Shown here: positions 10,381 through 22,106 of the stretch, piece by piece
Numbering within the stretch: the stretch's first letter is position 1
Layout of the letters: each line of letters opens with the position of its first letter
Assembly: GCA_038380435.1 (NCBI GenBank)
Contig: JAWZYU010000019.1
Coordinates: 16,827,801 to 16,891,800, forward strand
Length of the DNA stretch: 64,000 bases
Source of the DNA: Ryuthela nishihirai
Taxonomy: Eukaryota > Arthropoda > Arachnida > Araneae > Heptathelidae
Direction: 5' to 3'
Program-made: the position numbers and the translations under genes
The notes under the pieces: generated by a model
Database searches by the model: none
Seen by the model: only the letters and a program-made list of their open reading frames with translations
What the model was told of the DNA's origin: nothing

Positions 10381-11494
10381 TTCATATTTACATGTGCATT
10401 CTGGTGTGTATCAAGCTCGGATCTTATCAAGTGACATTCATATATAACTGAAATGGTAAATCTTAGTAAAACAAATTCAATTATTTTTTGACAACAGATT
10501 TAATTCTTTTTTCAATATATTTCTATAGGCTAACACTTTTTTATTATTATTAAAACTCCAGTAGTATCAAGTACATCTAGCGATTCCCCTTTGCACAGGC
10601 TTTCCCCCCTATGATGTCACAAGCCCCGGCCACTCCCGGACACGTGACCACGCCCCTTCTGCCCCTTATTAATATTCATAATTAATAATTTATTAATAAT
10701 TAATTAAAATTAATTAATCCCCCTTTAACCCGTGGCGCCATCTGGTGACTATGAGGAGTACTATTTTCAGAAAAACCCCTATTTTAACACTAATTTCCCG
10801 ATTTTTGACTCCCCATTAAAAACTCACCCCCCCCCCCCTTTTAACACCTGGCGCCATCTAGTGTATATAATGAGTACTTGGGAAAAACCCTCGATTTTAC
10901 TCGTAATTTTCCAAGTCCAACTAAACTTTGGGATGGCAACGAACGGATGATGCAAGCCTCAGAATAATTGCTTTGGGTGGCAATCTCACACAGAACGGGA
11001 TGATGCAAGCCTCAATTACAAAGTCCCAATTTTTTAATCCACCTCTTTAAAACCCCCTTATCAAAAGCTCCTTTCATTAAATCATCCTTCTTTATTAAAA
11101 TTCCCTCCACTTTATTAAAATCTCCCCTTATCAAAAGTTCCCTTTATTAAACTCCCCAGATCAGACACTCCCATGGTTTCTATGCTTTTACAAGTCCAGC
11201 TAAACTAGGGTCTGGAAACGATCAAAAAATCTCCTTTATTAAAATTCTCTCCCCCTCATTAAAAAACCCCTTATCAAAACTGCATCACTGATTGACCCAC
11301 CTGTATTTTAAGCCCCTCTTTAAAGACCCACTGGTTGACCTAAAAGCCCTCCTCTTTAAAGAACCCCTGGTTGACCCTTGACGTGATAAATCAGTTTTCT
11401 CTATGCGCATTTAATCTAATGGTAGTGTCGTCCAACGTCCTGTATTTAAAAAAAATTCCTTCCCGACACAGTGATTTGAACCCACTACCATGGT
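10381..11494. repeat. Left flank of the near-palindrome: C-rich/AT-rich repeated DNA
   Basis: Not coding. Two direct repeats about 120 bp apart (10721 and 10841) share the sequence GGCGCCATCT(G/A)GTG. Related copies of CAAGTCCAGCTAAAC occur at about 10914 and 11195 and again inside the left arm at 11520. Many CCCTTTATTAAAA blocks resemble, in reverse complement, the TTTAATAAAGGG blocks right of 17300. It may be the outer part of the same element. Confidence 0.55.
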
Positions 11495-12808
11495 GTCCAC
11501 GTCCATCTGAAATTTGCCAAGTCCAGCTAAACCTTGGGTGGCAACTCCTCGCTGAATAGTTGATGCAATCCTTGAACAAGGTCCCCATACTTTGCGAATT
11601 CGTCCTTCACTAGAATAAGGACTATCCCACAGTAACTGTCCTGCAGAAAATGAAAAAATGCTATTAGGTAAAAAAAAAATAATAAAAAATTAATAAAAGG
11701 AAAAAAAATCTGATTTTATTCGTCATGATGACAAATAATTGAAGGTAATATGGTCGACATAAAAGCCCCGCATTCGGTACAGACCACGTTTTATTGACGG
11801 TTGAATCTTGGATCTGTGCTGCCTCCGCATCACGCGCAATGTCTTACATCGTGAAAACCCACTGCCACTCTTGAGATGGTTCTCCGCATTCCCAATTCTA
11901 CCCTTTATGATAGGTCAGCGTTTCAATGTACCCAATGTAGACTTTTGAAATGACGTGCCCTAAACCTTCAAGGGTTGAGCTTATTAGTCTCCATCGGGTT
12001 GAGACCATCAGATATCGGTGCTTCCGCGTCAGGACTTGTCTTGGAAAGTGATTTTACGTTAAATTCCTTACAAATTTCAATCACCTCACAATTTATTAAC
12101 TTATTTTCCTTTACTAAGTCACTTCAAAAACATCGTGATTGCAAAAGTACGACTAATAAAACTGTTTTAATTCCTATATACCCATTAAGCGACACGGTTT
12201 AAAAATACTTATTACCGCTGTATCCTCAGTACTGGGAAGTAACACTACTCAAAGAAAAATCAGCTATGGGAGTAATCATTAATCTACAAGCGCTCACACA
12301 GTTTTTAAAAATCGTCTCTTCCACCGTTTATTGGTGAACTTGGAGACGCTGATGAAATTCACTTTACAAGGTCAGTTGTTTTCATCGGGTAAAGACTACG
12401 AGGTTAAAAGTAGAATTCGTACGTTACCGCTTGTGTAAAAAATGCAACACGAATGCGTGTTAATAGAGGACAATAGTTTTAACAATAACCTACTATAAAA
12501 AATAATGTCTCACTCGAACGTACCCTTCTCAACATACGTGGACTAATCCACCGAAATGAGAAAGGTTCGGCACAACATGAAAATCCACCTATACTGTATG
12601 TTCTGATCGGACCTGCCCTGTACTTATGCTGTTGTTCTCATGTACAAGAAGCGATGTGTCTTTACAAACGTCGCTTCTTGTTCGACACTGTTCACGTGAT
12701 TCTAAAGCGGGGAGTCATGCGTGCACCAACAAGCAATTGGTGACGTAAAAAAGGTCAGGGTGCACTCACCCATGCCACTCGCGCTTTGGGACAGCCGTGG
12801 AAACAGAT
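11495..12808 (+). repeat. Left arm of ~1.3-kb inverted repeat
   Basis: It is nearly the exact reverse complement of 16025-17300. Shared landmarks include AGCGCTCACACAG, AACACGAATGCGTGTTAATA, the AT tract after CATTTTCTGC, and the lead-in CCAAGTCCAGCTAAAC. By eye, identity is well over 90 % in the middle. No ORF of note; the open stretch around 11975-12202 is mirrored in the other arm but has no recognisable domain. Confidence 0.9.
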
Positions 12809-15800
12809 AAAATAATTAGGTATGGTTCGACTCACTTTGAGAACAGCAGTCACTCCGGCCAAAAGCCTAATGAGAAAGTTAAATAACGACATGACGAAAA
12901 TGCTCAGAACACCGGAAATTACCTGTATGGTGTCTTTGGATCTTAAGTTATCGCGTTCTCCAAGCAGTCAGCTGATTTTACAAGGTCGTCATTGCAATTA
13001 AAGAATGTAGTGGTTATAGGGAGAATAGGGTTTGACCTCGTTCATTAGAAAAGGGAACAATTGTTAATGTCATAAGAAATGTGTGACGTATAATTCAGTG
13101 TGATATGAAGTAATACGAAATCTTTAGCATTATTCCCTGCGTCCATTATTTGGTGATCGTGTTAACATCCTTATATGCTCTCACTTCAAATTTTCATATG
13201 ACATTCGGGGGTTATCACTTAAGTTTCAATTTTTATTTTTTCCAACCACAATAATGCACCGTTTCTGTGGAACACTGATGACTTCGATGTAAAAAAAAAT
13301 GAGCCAGGGATGATCTTTCTCACAGTAGCGATATGACCATGCACTAGAAAACAAACCTGGAACCCCATAGACAATAAAGATTTGAACTAAAATGTCATTA
13401 AAACCGTGAATGGACTGATAAAAATATGTGAAACTTAATGTACTGAGCTTGACAACATTAATATAGGTAGGGATCCTCGCTTGTTTTCTCTATACTATCA
13501 TAAATTGAGAAACCTCAATGCTTGAGAAATGATTCATTTAACTATCAAAGATGAATAGAGCTCTGTGAAGTTTAATTCTCCACACAATCTTCTGAGTTCA
13601 TTCTGCTATAGATGTCTAATTCTGTCAGGATCACAAGGGATGTTTTACACATTCAAGGACTTTCTCTTTTTCTGACATTCGCTAATCAAAGTGTCTATCT
13701 ACAAAAGATACTATGCATAAAACTCATCATTACATAGACAAACTACCTATCCACAGGTTGTGTAAGCATTTAGAATGAAAAACCGATAGCAAGGTTGCTT
13801 CACTCTCATAGAGACAAACTCATAACTTAATCTTCAGATGCATGTTTCTTCATAGAATCGTAAACTCCCAATATCTATGCATTTTCTCACACATCTCGCA
13901 AGAAAATTAATGTTCAATCACTGATTCATCTTCCCTATGTGTATATTTACTTTCTAATAAACCATACTTTAACGACCAAAGTAGGTAAATCGCAAGCATC
14001 ATCAGATTATTACTGCTTACGTTGAAAATCTCACAATAGCCTATTCAGTACTTTACACCCCGATACAGCTATAAGTTATGATAGCCAACATCTATCTCAT
14101 AGACAGTAAGTTAGTTGCTTCTAAGAAACCTAGATATCCATGGTAAGACATGAGTGTTGCTGAGCACCTATGTTGCATGAAAGGTAACCGCTATGACAAA
14201 CATATATTTTTAAAGATACACTGAACTTGCTCTTACATGCACGAACTTTCCATCTCGTAACGTATGAAAAGGAAAGTAGCACGAACAGTCATTCTTTCAC
14301 AATAAGTCAATGTTGACTTCATTAAATATGATTCGAACGGAAGACAATCAGGCTTTTGTTTGAAAATCTGAAAACTCACTGTTTATAAGAAAACAACAGT
14401 ATTTCCATGAAAAGTTGGGTCCCAAAATCGATCTGCTAGACCTAACTTTGCATTCTCTGATTTCAACCGCCGATAAAACGTAACGTAAGAAACGTAAGCT
14501 CACTAGGTGGTTATTCCAAGGCGCTATCTCTTTTCAGAGTTCCCGGTCCCCTCGGTACATTTGAATAAGCACATAAGGGTGTGAAGGTGGCTATTTTTCG
14601 CTGCAAACACAAGTTTTTCGACAAAGACAGGGTGTTTCACTACACTAGGAAATCTCACACTGTCTAAGAATCGGTTTAGTTATTTTTCCTGCATGAGAAT
14701 ATTTCTACACTAGTGTGGAATTCTCAGAACAAGTGGTACTATGTTCGTGTGAAAGTGGTTCTGGCAAACACACGTTTTTGGTAATGTTATGTATCCTGTT
14801 TGGAAAGAACACTGTCTATGGAGCATTACTCCTGTAAATTCCATAAGCATAATACTTCGCGATTCTAAGAGTTCCCAGAACCGGTAGACAATACTTTGCG
14901 TTTACAGGACCTAATGCATAAAGTCTTTCACACTTCAAACTCAATCATCACATTTCAGAAAGAAAGAAAGAAAAGATTGAAAATTAAAGGAGAAGTGGTA
15001 GAGAAGCGAAAAGCGCCCTACCCAGCATTCTCACGTTAAAGGAAAACGTAACGTAGGCATTCATCGCCTCAAAACAACTAAGACAGAGGGTGCCATCTGC
15101 CCGTAAGATTACAAGAAGTAACTATAGTTTAAACATAAGTATTCGTTTTTAAGTATTAGGGCATTCATGTCACAATTTCTTACAACAACGTTCAATATCT
15201 AGTGAAGATGCAAGTCAGCAACATTCACTTTTTGTGTAAGCATGTGAATATTACATTTCAGCTGTGTGCGAATCAAACAATCAATTGAGAAGAATATTGA
15301 CACCCTGTGCACTCACTGAAACGTGTCTCCTTCTTGTGTCTCCTTCTTAATATCTATATACTATTCTTACGAGCACAAAAGATAGAACATTCGAAGGAAG
15401 GTGAACACTGTAACAGTTAAAAAAAACGATTTTCTGTGTTTTGGACATTTAACCAGCGCCATCTATCGGTACAGGAATCCTCAAAACTAAGAAACAAATA
15501 CGTCTTTACTAGTGACAGTACTAGAAAAATCACTGTCCATAACATTTATATTCATGTATTTCATTTTCTTGTTATGAGGCATCTGACAGAAAACGTAAGA
15601 CAGGAGTGTGCAATATTCAAATGTGTTGAAAAATACTTACTGAAATATTCAAAATCAAGAGATGTATGGCACTATACATATTCAACGGATGTCTTTCTAA
15701 GTGTATGCATCCATGCAATGGACTAAGTTTTTTCTCACATACTTATTTCGTCTCTGTAATTGTATGTTTGTGCATGTGTGCGTGAGTATATTTTCATGTT

Positions 15801-16024
15801 TGTTTCTGTGTGCGTGTGAGTGTGTTCACATGCAAGAATAAACATGTTATCAGTTGCTTGCTACAGAAGAAGCTAACACTTTATAAACGAGACGATTTCT
15901 TTCATAACCACCAATCATGTGAAATCTACAACATTATTACTCTAATATCGTACAGTTTTCAGATTTCTCGATTCAGTTAAGTAGAACAATAAAACAGCAT
16001 TGCAGGAAAAATCTTATCTAGTTT
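12809..16024. other. Interior of the near-palindrome, 3.2 kb, no credible gene
   Basis: Unique-looking sequence between the arms. The largest open frame (15436-15726, 96 codons) resembles nothing I know and has no domain. There is a weak internal repeat near 14580 and 14750 (GTGAAGGTGG / GTGAAAGTGG followed by CAAACACA). No transposase, integrase or helicase motif was seen on either strand. Confidence 0.65.
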
Positions 16025-17300
16025 TCTGTTTCCATGGCTGTCCCAAAGCGCGAGTGGCGTGGGTGAGTGCGCCGTGACCTTTGTACGTCACCAGTTGCTT
16101 GTTGGTGCACGCACGTCTCCCCGCTTTAGAATCACGTGAACCGTGTCGAACGGGGGGGAGTTTGTAAAGACACGTCGCTTCTTGTACGTGAGAACAACAG
16201 CATAAGTACAGGGCAGGTCCGATCAGAACATATAGGTGGATTTTCATGTTGCGCCGAAGCTTTCTCATTTCGGTGGATTAGCCCACGTATGTTGAGAAGG
16301 GTACGTTCGAGTGAGACATTATTTTTTATAGTAGGTTATTGTTAAAACTATTGTCCTCTATTAACACGCATTCGTGTTGCATTTTTTACACAAGCGGTAA
16401 CGTACGAATTCTACTTTTAACCTCGTAGTCTTTTCCCGATGAAAACAACTGACCTTGTAAAGTGAATTTCATCAGCGTCTCCACGTTCACCGATAAATGG
16501 TTTAAGAGACGATTTTTAAAAACTGTGTGAGCGCTTGTAGATTAATGATTAGTCCCATAGCTGATTTTTCTTCGAGTAGCGTTACTTCCCAGTACTGAGG
16601 ATACAGCGGTAATAAGTATTTTTAAACCGTGTCGTGTAATGGGTATATAGGAATTAAAACAGTTAGTTTTATTAGTCATACTTTTGCAATCACGATGTTT
16701 TTGAAGTGACTTAGTAAAGGAAAATAAGTTAATAAATTGTGAGGTGATTGAAATTTGTAAGGAATTTAACGAAAACCACTTTCCAAGACAAGTCCTGACG
16801 TGGAAGCACCGATATCTGATGGTCTCAACCCGATGGAGACTAATAAGCTCAACTCTTGAAGGTTTAGGGCACGTCATTTCAAAAGTCTACATTGGGTACA
16901 TTGAAACGCTGACCTATCATAAAGGGTAGAATTGGGAATGCGGAGAACCGTCTCAAGAGTGCCAGTGGGTTTTCACGATATAAGACATTGCGCCTGATGT
17001 GGAGGCAGCACAGATCCAAGATTCAACCGTCAATAAAACCTGGTCCATACCGAACGCGGGGCTTTTATGTGGACCATATTACCTTCAATATTTTTCATCA
17101 TGACGAATAAAATCAGATTTTTTTTTCCTTTTATTAATTTTTTATTATTTTTTTTACCCAATAGCATTTTTTCATTTTCTGCGGGACAGTTACTGCGGGA
17201 TAGTCCTTATTCTAGTGAAGGACGAATTCCAAAAGTGCATCAGCCATTCCGAGTGTTGCCATTCCAAAGTTTAGCTGGACTTGGAAAATTGAACGTGGAT
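16025..17300 (-). repeat. Right arm of ~1.3-kb inverted repeat
   Basis: Mirror of 11495-12808, starting TCTGTTTCCATGGCTGTCCC and ending near TTTAGCTGGACTTGGAAAAT. Differences are scattered single bases and small indels, for example a 7-G tract near 16150 that is shorter in the left arm. The 111-codon minus frame at 16542-16877 exists because the arm is conserved and is not taken as a gene. Confidence 0.9.
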
Positions 17301-17307
17301 AACAAGG

Positions 17308-17604
17308 AAGTTTGTGAAGTTTAATAAAGGGAACTTATTAAACTTCACAAACTTAAAAAGCGTGGATAAAAAAAACAACTTAAAAAACGTGGATTAAAAA
17401 ACGTGGAACTTATTAAACTTCACAAACTTTAGAAAACGTGGATAACAAGGGAGTTTGTGAAGTTTAATAAAAAAACGTGGATTTCACGTGGATTAAAAAA
17501 CGTGCAACTTATTAAACTTCACAAACTTAAAAAGCGTGGATAACAAGGGAGTTTGTGAAGTTTAATAATTATTAATTAGGGATTTTTAATCCCTAATTAA
17601 TAAT
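17308..17604. repeat. Cluster of six 18-20-bp motifs in alternating orientation (hairpin array)
   Basis: GTTTGTGAAGTTTAATAA and its reverse complement alternate at 17310, 17335, 17409, 17453, 17509 and 17551, separated by GCGTGGATAA-type spacers. The first pair (17308-17327 and 17335-17354) is a perfect 20-bp stem with a 7-nt loop. The array ends in another palindrome, ATTAATTAGGGAT / ATCCCTAATTAAT at about 17570-17602. Confidence 0.88.
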
Positions 17605-18009
17605 CCGATTAAAAATCTTTTAATAACTTGATCTGTGTGAGATGCACCAAACTTTTAAATCTTTTAATAATTTAAAAAATCTTTTAATATTAAAAATTTT
17701 TAATAATTAAATTAAAAAAATTACTGATGTGATAAATTTTTTAATAATCAGATTAAATATCTTTTAATAATTTAAAAGATCAAACACAATTTTTTAATCT
17801 GTAATTAAATAACAGGAATTTCCTGTTTCTTTTATCACTAAGTAAATTTTTGTTTCTTTTTTCTTCATATTTTACGTATAATACCAATTAGGGAAAGAAC
17901 TAGCTAAGTAAATATTGGATTTATCTACTACTTCAAACGATCACATAGAAACTCTGCGGATGAAATGAACAACAGATATAATTGGTATCTTCTTGAACCT
18001 AAAAGTCTT
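17605..18009. other. DPYD: AT-rich intron with CTTTTAATAA repeats
   Basis: Low-complexity sequence with many AATCTTTTAATAATTTAAA variants, then ordinary intron. No gene. Confidence 0.6.
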
Positions 18010-18200
18010 CATGTCCTGTGGTGTAGCATGCTTGTCCCGCACCTGTACCTCATGCCATCTGGTGTTCCATGATGTTGCGTGAGATGCACCAATGCACTGT
18101 GCTCAAACTACACCCCATGTGTGCGGAGATCGCTCGAAAGTTTCGTCCGTGCTCTCACATATCGACGATTCGTTCTCTGTTAGAAGGCTTCAATTGCGCA
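18010..18200 (-). pseudogene. Tc1-like transposase helix-turn-helix fragment
   Basis: The minus strand reads NRERIVDM, a stop, then EHGRNFRAISAHMGCSLSTV and a degenerate basic linker. This resembles the N-terminal HTH of Tc1-family transposases (G..sRaIAa.lG.s.sTV). It carries stops and no DDE domain follows. Alternative: chance resemblance. Confidence 0.42.
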
Positions 18201-18330
18201 TAAAGATACAGCTGGTGTCCCGAAGTCATGTTCTGAACATTCTCACAGCATGCACTCCAACCTCACTGTCGGTCAGGCTATGATACACGCTTGTAGGCAC
18301 CTGGTATTTATCCATGGCTAGGCTGGGTGT

Positions 18331-18540
18331 AGCCGTCCCATGGCCGAGTGGTTAGCGCGCTTGGCTACTGATCTAAGGGACCTGGGTTCGAGCCCCGGGT
18401 AAGGCATGGCTGTTTGTATCGTTTTTCTGCTGAGGTCCTGCCATCCTCACAGACCTTCTACTCTGGCATATAAACTGACAGGCTCCTGTCAGACCTCTGT
18501 GGCAAGCAGCTGCTTGACGGGGTATTTATTTATTTTTTAT
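18331..18540 (+). repeat. tRNA-headed SINE family 2, complete copy with target duplication
   Basis: The head has an A box (TGGCCGAGTGGTTAGCGCGC) and B box (GGTTCGAGCCC), of Ser/Leu-tRNA type. The body has CTTCTACTCTGGCATATAAA, CAGGCTCCTGTCAGACCTCT and CAAGCAGCTGCTTGA, and the tail is TATTTATTTATTTTTTAT. The 12-bp duplication TAGGCTGGGTGT flanks it (18319-18330, 18541-18552). Other copies are at 30122-30300 and 55532-55722. Transcription would be by RNA polymerase III, with LINE machinery for mobility. Confidence 0.88.
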
Positions 18541-18552
18541 TAGGCTGGGTGT

Positions 18553-19105
18553 CAAGTGTCCATTCTTTGCGACCCTTCGACATTTACATATCTCTGATGG
18601 GCAATTGCCTCCTGCAATTTACCTATCTCTACTTCCATTCCTTCTTGGTGTTGCAATTTCCACTTTAAACAGTGAATTTTCTTTTATATCTTGGTCTAAT
18701 ACATTTTCCTTTAACCTAAAAACTCTGACAATTATTAGTTTCCAAATTTCAATATTTTGTTACTCAAATAGAATACCTTCTTTTATTTATTACAGTTATT
18801 GTACACCCTTTCTTTTTGCCCGATTAAAAGAAAGGGTAGAATAAGAAACAAATTTTATGATTGTGGGTTGTATTTATGACGATGAAGATGACATTTTGTT
18901 CATTCAAGTGTCCGAACAATCTGGAAAAGCTTTTGCGCAGGTTGAACCTAACAACGTACTGTACAGCTACCACATTACCTTGATTTTTTATTTTAGCATG
19001 CATGTATAAAAAAAATTCTGATTTCGAAATCACAAAATAAAGATCATCTTGTATGAGACTAAAATATGTTATTCAAACGAAAAGTTTTCTTATTCTTCGT
19101 TACAG
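18553..19105. other. DPYD: Intron, nothing recognised
   Basis: AT-rich sequence up to the acceptor of the exon at 19106; no element recognised. Confidence 0.65.
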
Positions 19106-19302
19106 ATATTCAAGACGATGAAAATCCCCCAAATTCGACCTCCTGACCTTCCACCCCCTGAAAAAATGCCTGCTAGCTACAGATCAAAGATAGCCTTAAT
19201 CGGCTGCGGACCAGCGAGCATCAGTTGCGCCACCTTCTTGGGAAGACTGGGCTATTCTGACGTCACAGTCTTTGAAAAGGAAGAATATTACGGAGGCCTC
19301 AG
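19106..19302 (+). CDS. DPYD: DPYD exon (~residues 162-227): FAD-binding Rossmann start
   Basis: A 197-bp exon starting [11 protein letters not shown] after TTACAG and ending in two bases of a serine codon before GTAATG. It includes the linker LPPPEKM and the dinucleotide-binding fold [20 protein letters not shown], a GxGxxS motif, then the acidic end of strand two in [12 protein letters not shown]. This is the FAD half of domain II. An upstream open frame continues into the intron but has no homology and is not part of the gene. Confidence 0.97.
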
Positions 19303-19910
19303 GTAATGAACGATATATTATGAAGGAGTGATGATAAATCTGGCATTCTCTTAACTTTCAACCTCATGACATTTCGACAAAGACTTGACTCACTCAGTAG
19401 CGCGACATCCTCGTAAACCGTCGTTTCCAGGTTAGAATTTCTATTGCGTCTATGCTGAGATTTTTCCGGTTAATTCTCCGCTGCCCTCAGTGAGAAAGGG
19501 AACACTTGTGGGATTATAAATAAAGCCATCCATTGAATTTGACTCAGAACAATGAAACCTTCGAGCTCTGTTTCAGAAATATCTCTACCTTGTAGACTTA
19601 CTTGAGAGCAAAACCCTTTCTTATTCTCTTAAACTATTTGAGGAGATAGTGATGTTTTCATAATTTTTTTTACTTGGTCACCATTCCGTTCTATCATTCC
19701 TTTGGACAGTTATTTCCAATGGAGGACTCCTTTGCATAAAGCAGGAAGAATAAAATCGATCCAAAACAAGCTCCAACACTTGTTGAACCGCATCCGTCAC
19801 TATCTTTGATATTGTTTTTAGATCTGTTTCCTTCATCGCATTCCCTTTCATCCCCGCTCTCAGGAAGATGCAGGAACAGATGCTTGAACACTTCTTCTGC
19901 AGTACCAAAT
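19303..19910. other. DPYD: Intron, nothing recognised
   Basis: No repeat, ORF or exon was recognised between the exon ending at 19302 and the SINE relic. Confidence 0.6.
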
Positions 19911-20216
19911 GGATTTATCTCCAGAAAACTTCCCGCCCTGCCCACGGTCAGTAGAGAACACCGATGGGCTTGGAAACGTCGCTGTCCGACTGATGGAATG
20001 TTAAGCTGTGGCCCATGTGCGGGAGAGTCATACCTTGTGTACGTAAAAAGAACACGCTGGATAGCCTTGACGTAAGGCTACCATCTGTCTCACAACATCT
20101 TTTCCAGTGGGTTCCCTTTCCCAACTTTCTCTGAGCCTTCGAGGTCCTTGTGAACTGACCGTTTAGTGCAAAAAAATGTGCCGCTCAGAAGTAAAATACC
20201 CCAACCCAACCAAATG
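19911..20216 (+). repeat. SINE family 1 relic, head missing
   Basis: It matches the body of the SINE at 54808-55197 (CCGCCCTGCCCACGGTCAGT, ACACCGATGGGCTTGGAAA, GCTACCATCTGTCTC, AGTGCCGCTCAGA-like end) with about 15-20 % divergence and without the tRNA-like head. Confidence 0.85.
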
Positions 20217-20378
20217 GATTCAATTTGACTAATGCGATCTGCAACTGTTGGCTTTCCATCAAATTACTCATCATGGGAACGATGTCTTCATCAGAAGTTG
20301 GTTTCGTAGTGTACATTTTTCTAATAATCTGGTAACTAAACAATGTGTAAAGATCTGAAGCAATGTTATGCTAAAGTT

Positions 20379-21210
20379 TCACATCTCCACAGATATTCTC
20401 TGGACCAGACCAGGCAATCTCTCTGAGGTCACTTCTGGGGGCAGATAACAACAGAAGAGCGGTCTATACTTGCTTCTGTCAATATTTGCATTCTCTGTGA
20501 GGAAGTACTTAGCATTGAAACAATTTGAACTCATATAATTTATGATGTTTTCCTCTTTAAGATCTCTATGGCACAAACATAAACCATGTGAATTCATTTA
20601 AAATGCCAGCCATATTTCTTCTTAAGAATGATACTATTGGAATTGCACATAAACTCCTATTGATGAATCGTAACGAACATCTTGTCTTCATTACGGGCAT
20701 GACAAAGATGACAGCTGTCTTCAATTAATGTTAACATTTGATGTTGAAAGACATTTGTGTAATTGATTCATGGTCAATAGACTTCTAACTCCTGGAGAAG
20801 AGGGGGGGGGGGGATAACTTCCACTGAGATTACTATTTGTTCTTTCTTATCAACTACCTCCAATACCTGTCTAAAACTTCCGTCACCAAAATGGCTTGAA
20901 AAGATGCAATCTTCGTGAAGCTATAAATGGTTCACATTAGCAAATGATTTCTTCAAAGCAACATTTTCACATTCGAATGGCAAAGAATAGTAAATGAAAC
21001 CAGAAACCTCAGCCAGCGAAAAAGTCTCAAGTTCTGCAATTAACCGTCAGTTGGTATAGTGCCTTTGTTGTGTCCTGGACAACAACAACTCTATTGTCGA
21101 CGCAGCTTTGACAGAATGACGTCACATGTATCTTCATTTCCTCGATAATACTTATGGCCTCGAATAAGGAATTATTTAAACTTGATGCCAGATACTTCAC
21201 TTGCTTCAAA
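20379..21210 (-). pseudogene. Decayed protein-kinase-like sequence, antisense in DPYD intron
   Basis: The minus strand keeps kinase landmarks in order: a glycine-rich loop FGDGSFRQVLEVVDKKEQIV (about 20900-20840), an INYTNVFQHQMLTLIED segment (about 20730) like the N..HPNIV region, and the catalytic loop HGLCLCHRDLKEENII (about 20560), then a PPEV motif like the APE box (about 20440). Upstream text (SLAEVSGFIYYSLPFECENV, about 21000) continues the frame. Several frameshifts and stops and no DFG make it non-functional. It is either an old retrocopy of a kinase gene or a captured fragment; the source gene is unknown. Confidence 0.6.
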
Positions 21211-21699
21211 TATATTTTCGGAAGTTAAAAAAATACCGATTTTTTTTCGTTTCAAAGAAGTAATACTTATCAGCATTAATATTTGAGATGCGAAATTATT
21301 CAGCAGAATTTGGTATATTCTGAAAGGATAAACATTTACAATAGACCCTCGCTGATCGACGTTGTCATGTTCTTGAAGATTGCTGCAAATGTCAATTCCG
21401 CGATCTTCGAAACTAAAGGTCTCTAAAAAAATGAAGTTAAAGAACAACAACATTGCACACTCTCACTAAATAATAATAATAAACTACATGTTCACGTGCA
21501 ACAATCGAAACGCGAGTATTGTATTAGAGATGTACTATATATATGTGTGAAATACGGCACGTACTGTGGAAGTACGTCATGTTTTGTCCGTTACGATTCA
21601 CGTCAATGAGTAGAGAATAGTTAAGTTTGAAAAGGGGATTATGGGAAAGAAAAAGTTAAGGTTTGCGAGGATTCTGACATGTGCAGTGCTCGGTTTGGC
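21211..21699. other. DPYD: Intron; possible extension of the kinase-like remnant
   Basis: The minus frame at 21453-21172 ends EASEVSGIKFK. A related minus-strand piece occurs at about 24310-24375 (ASEVSDIKFKEFLIRGHMEY). No domain was recognised otherwise. Confidence 0.4.
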
Positions 21700-21708
21700 T
21701 TAGATTGT

Positions 21709-22097
21709 TAGGGGCGGGGGTGATTCAGTCGGTAGCGCGCCAGGCTTGTAATCTGTAGTTCCCAGGTTCGAGTCCCAGTTGGGTCAGCGTTGAGATTTAT
21801 CTCCGCAAAATTCCCTGCCCTGCCCACGGTCAGTAGGGGGACACCGATGGGCTTGGAAAGGCCGCCGTCCGTCGGATGGGACGTTAAGCCGTTGCCCCGT
21901 GTGCGGGAGAGCCATACCCTGTGCACGTTAAAGAACACGCTGGATGGCGCTTGACGGGAGGCTACCATCTGTCTCCCAACAGCTGTTCCAGTGGGTCCCC
22001 TCCCCTAACCTTCTCTGAGCCTTCGGGGTCCATGTGACCTGGCCATTTAGCCCATGGTGTGCAAAAAAGTGCCGCTCAGAGGTAAAACAACCCAACC
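21709..22097 (+). repeat. SINE family 1, full-length copy with target duplication
   Basis: About 390 bp. The tRNA-like head has an A box (CAGTCGGTAGCGCGCC) and B box (GGTTCGAGTCCC), then the body, and an end AACAACCCAACC. The flanking duplication TTAGATTGT is at 21700-21708 and 22098-22106. Any ORF across it is a shadow. Confidence 0.9.
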
Positions 22098-22106
22098 TTA
22101 GATTGT

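Noticed and set aside
15436..15726. 96-codon ORF inside the palindrome interior
   Set aside because: No domain, no homology, and the length is expected by chance in 3.2 kb; not called a gene.
16542..16877. 111-codon minus ORF in the right palindrome arm, partly mirrored in the left arm
   Set aside because: Conservation follows from the inverted repeat. The left-arm version is truncated and frameshifted, and no known motif is present.
19049..19105. Upstream extension of the reading frame at the exon 19106
   Set aside because: No homology before IFKTM, a TTACAG acceptor is exactly at the homology start, and the previous exon ends in phase 0.
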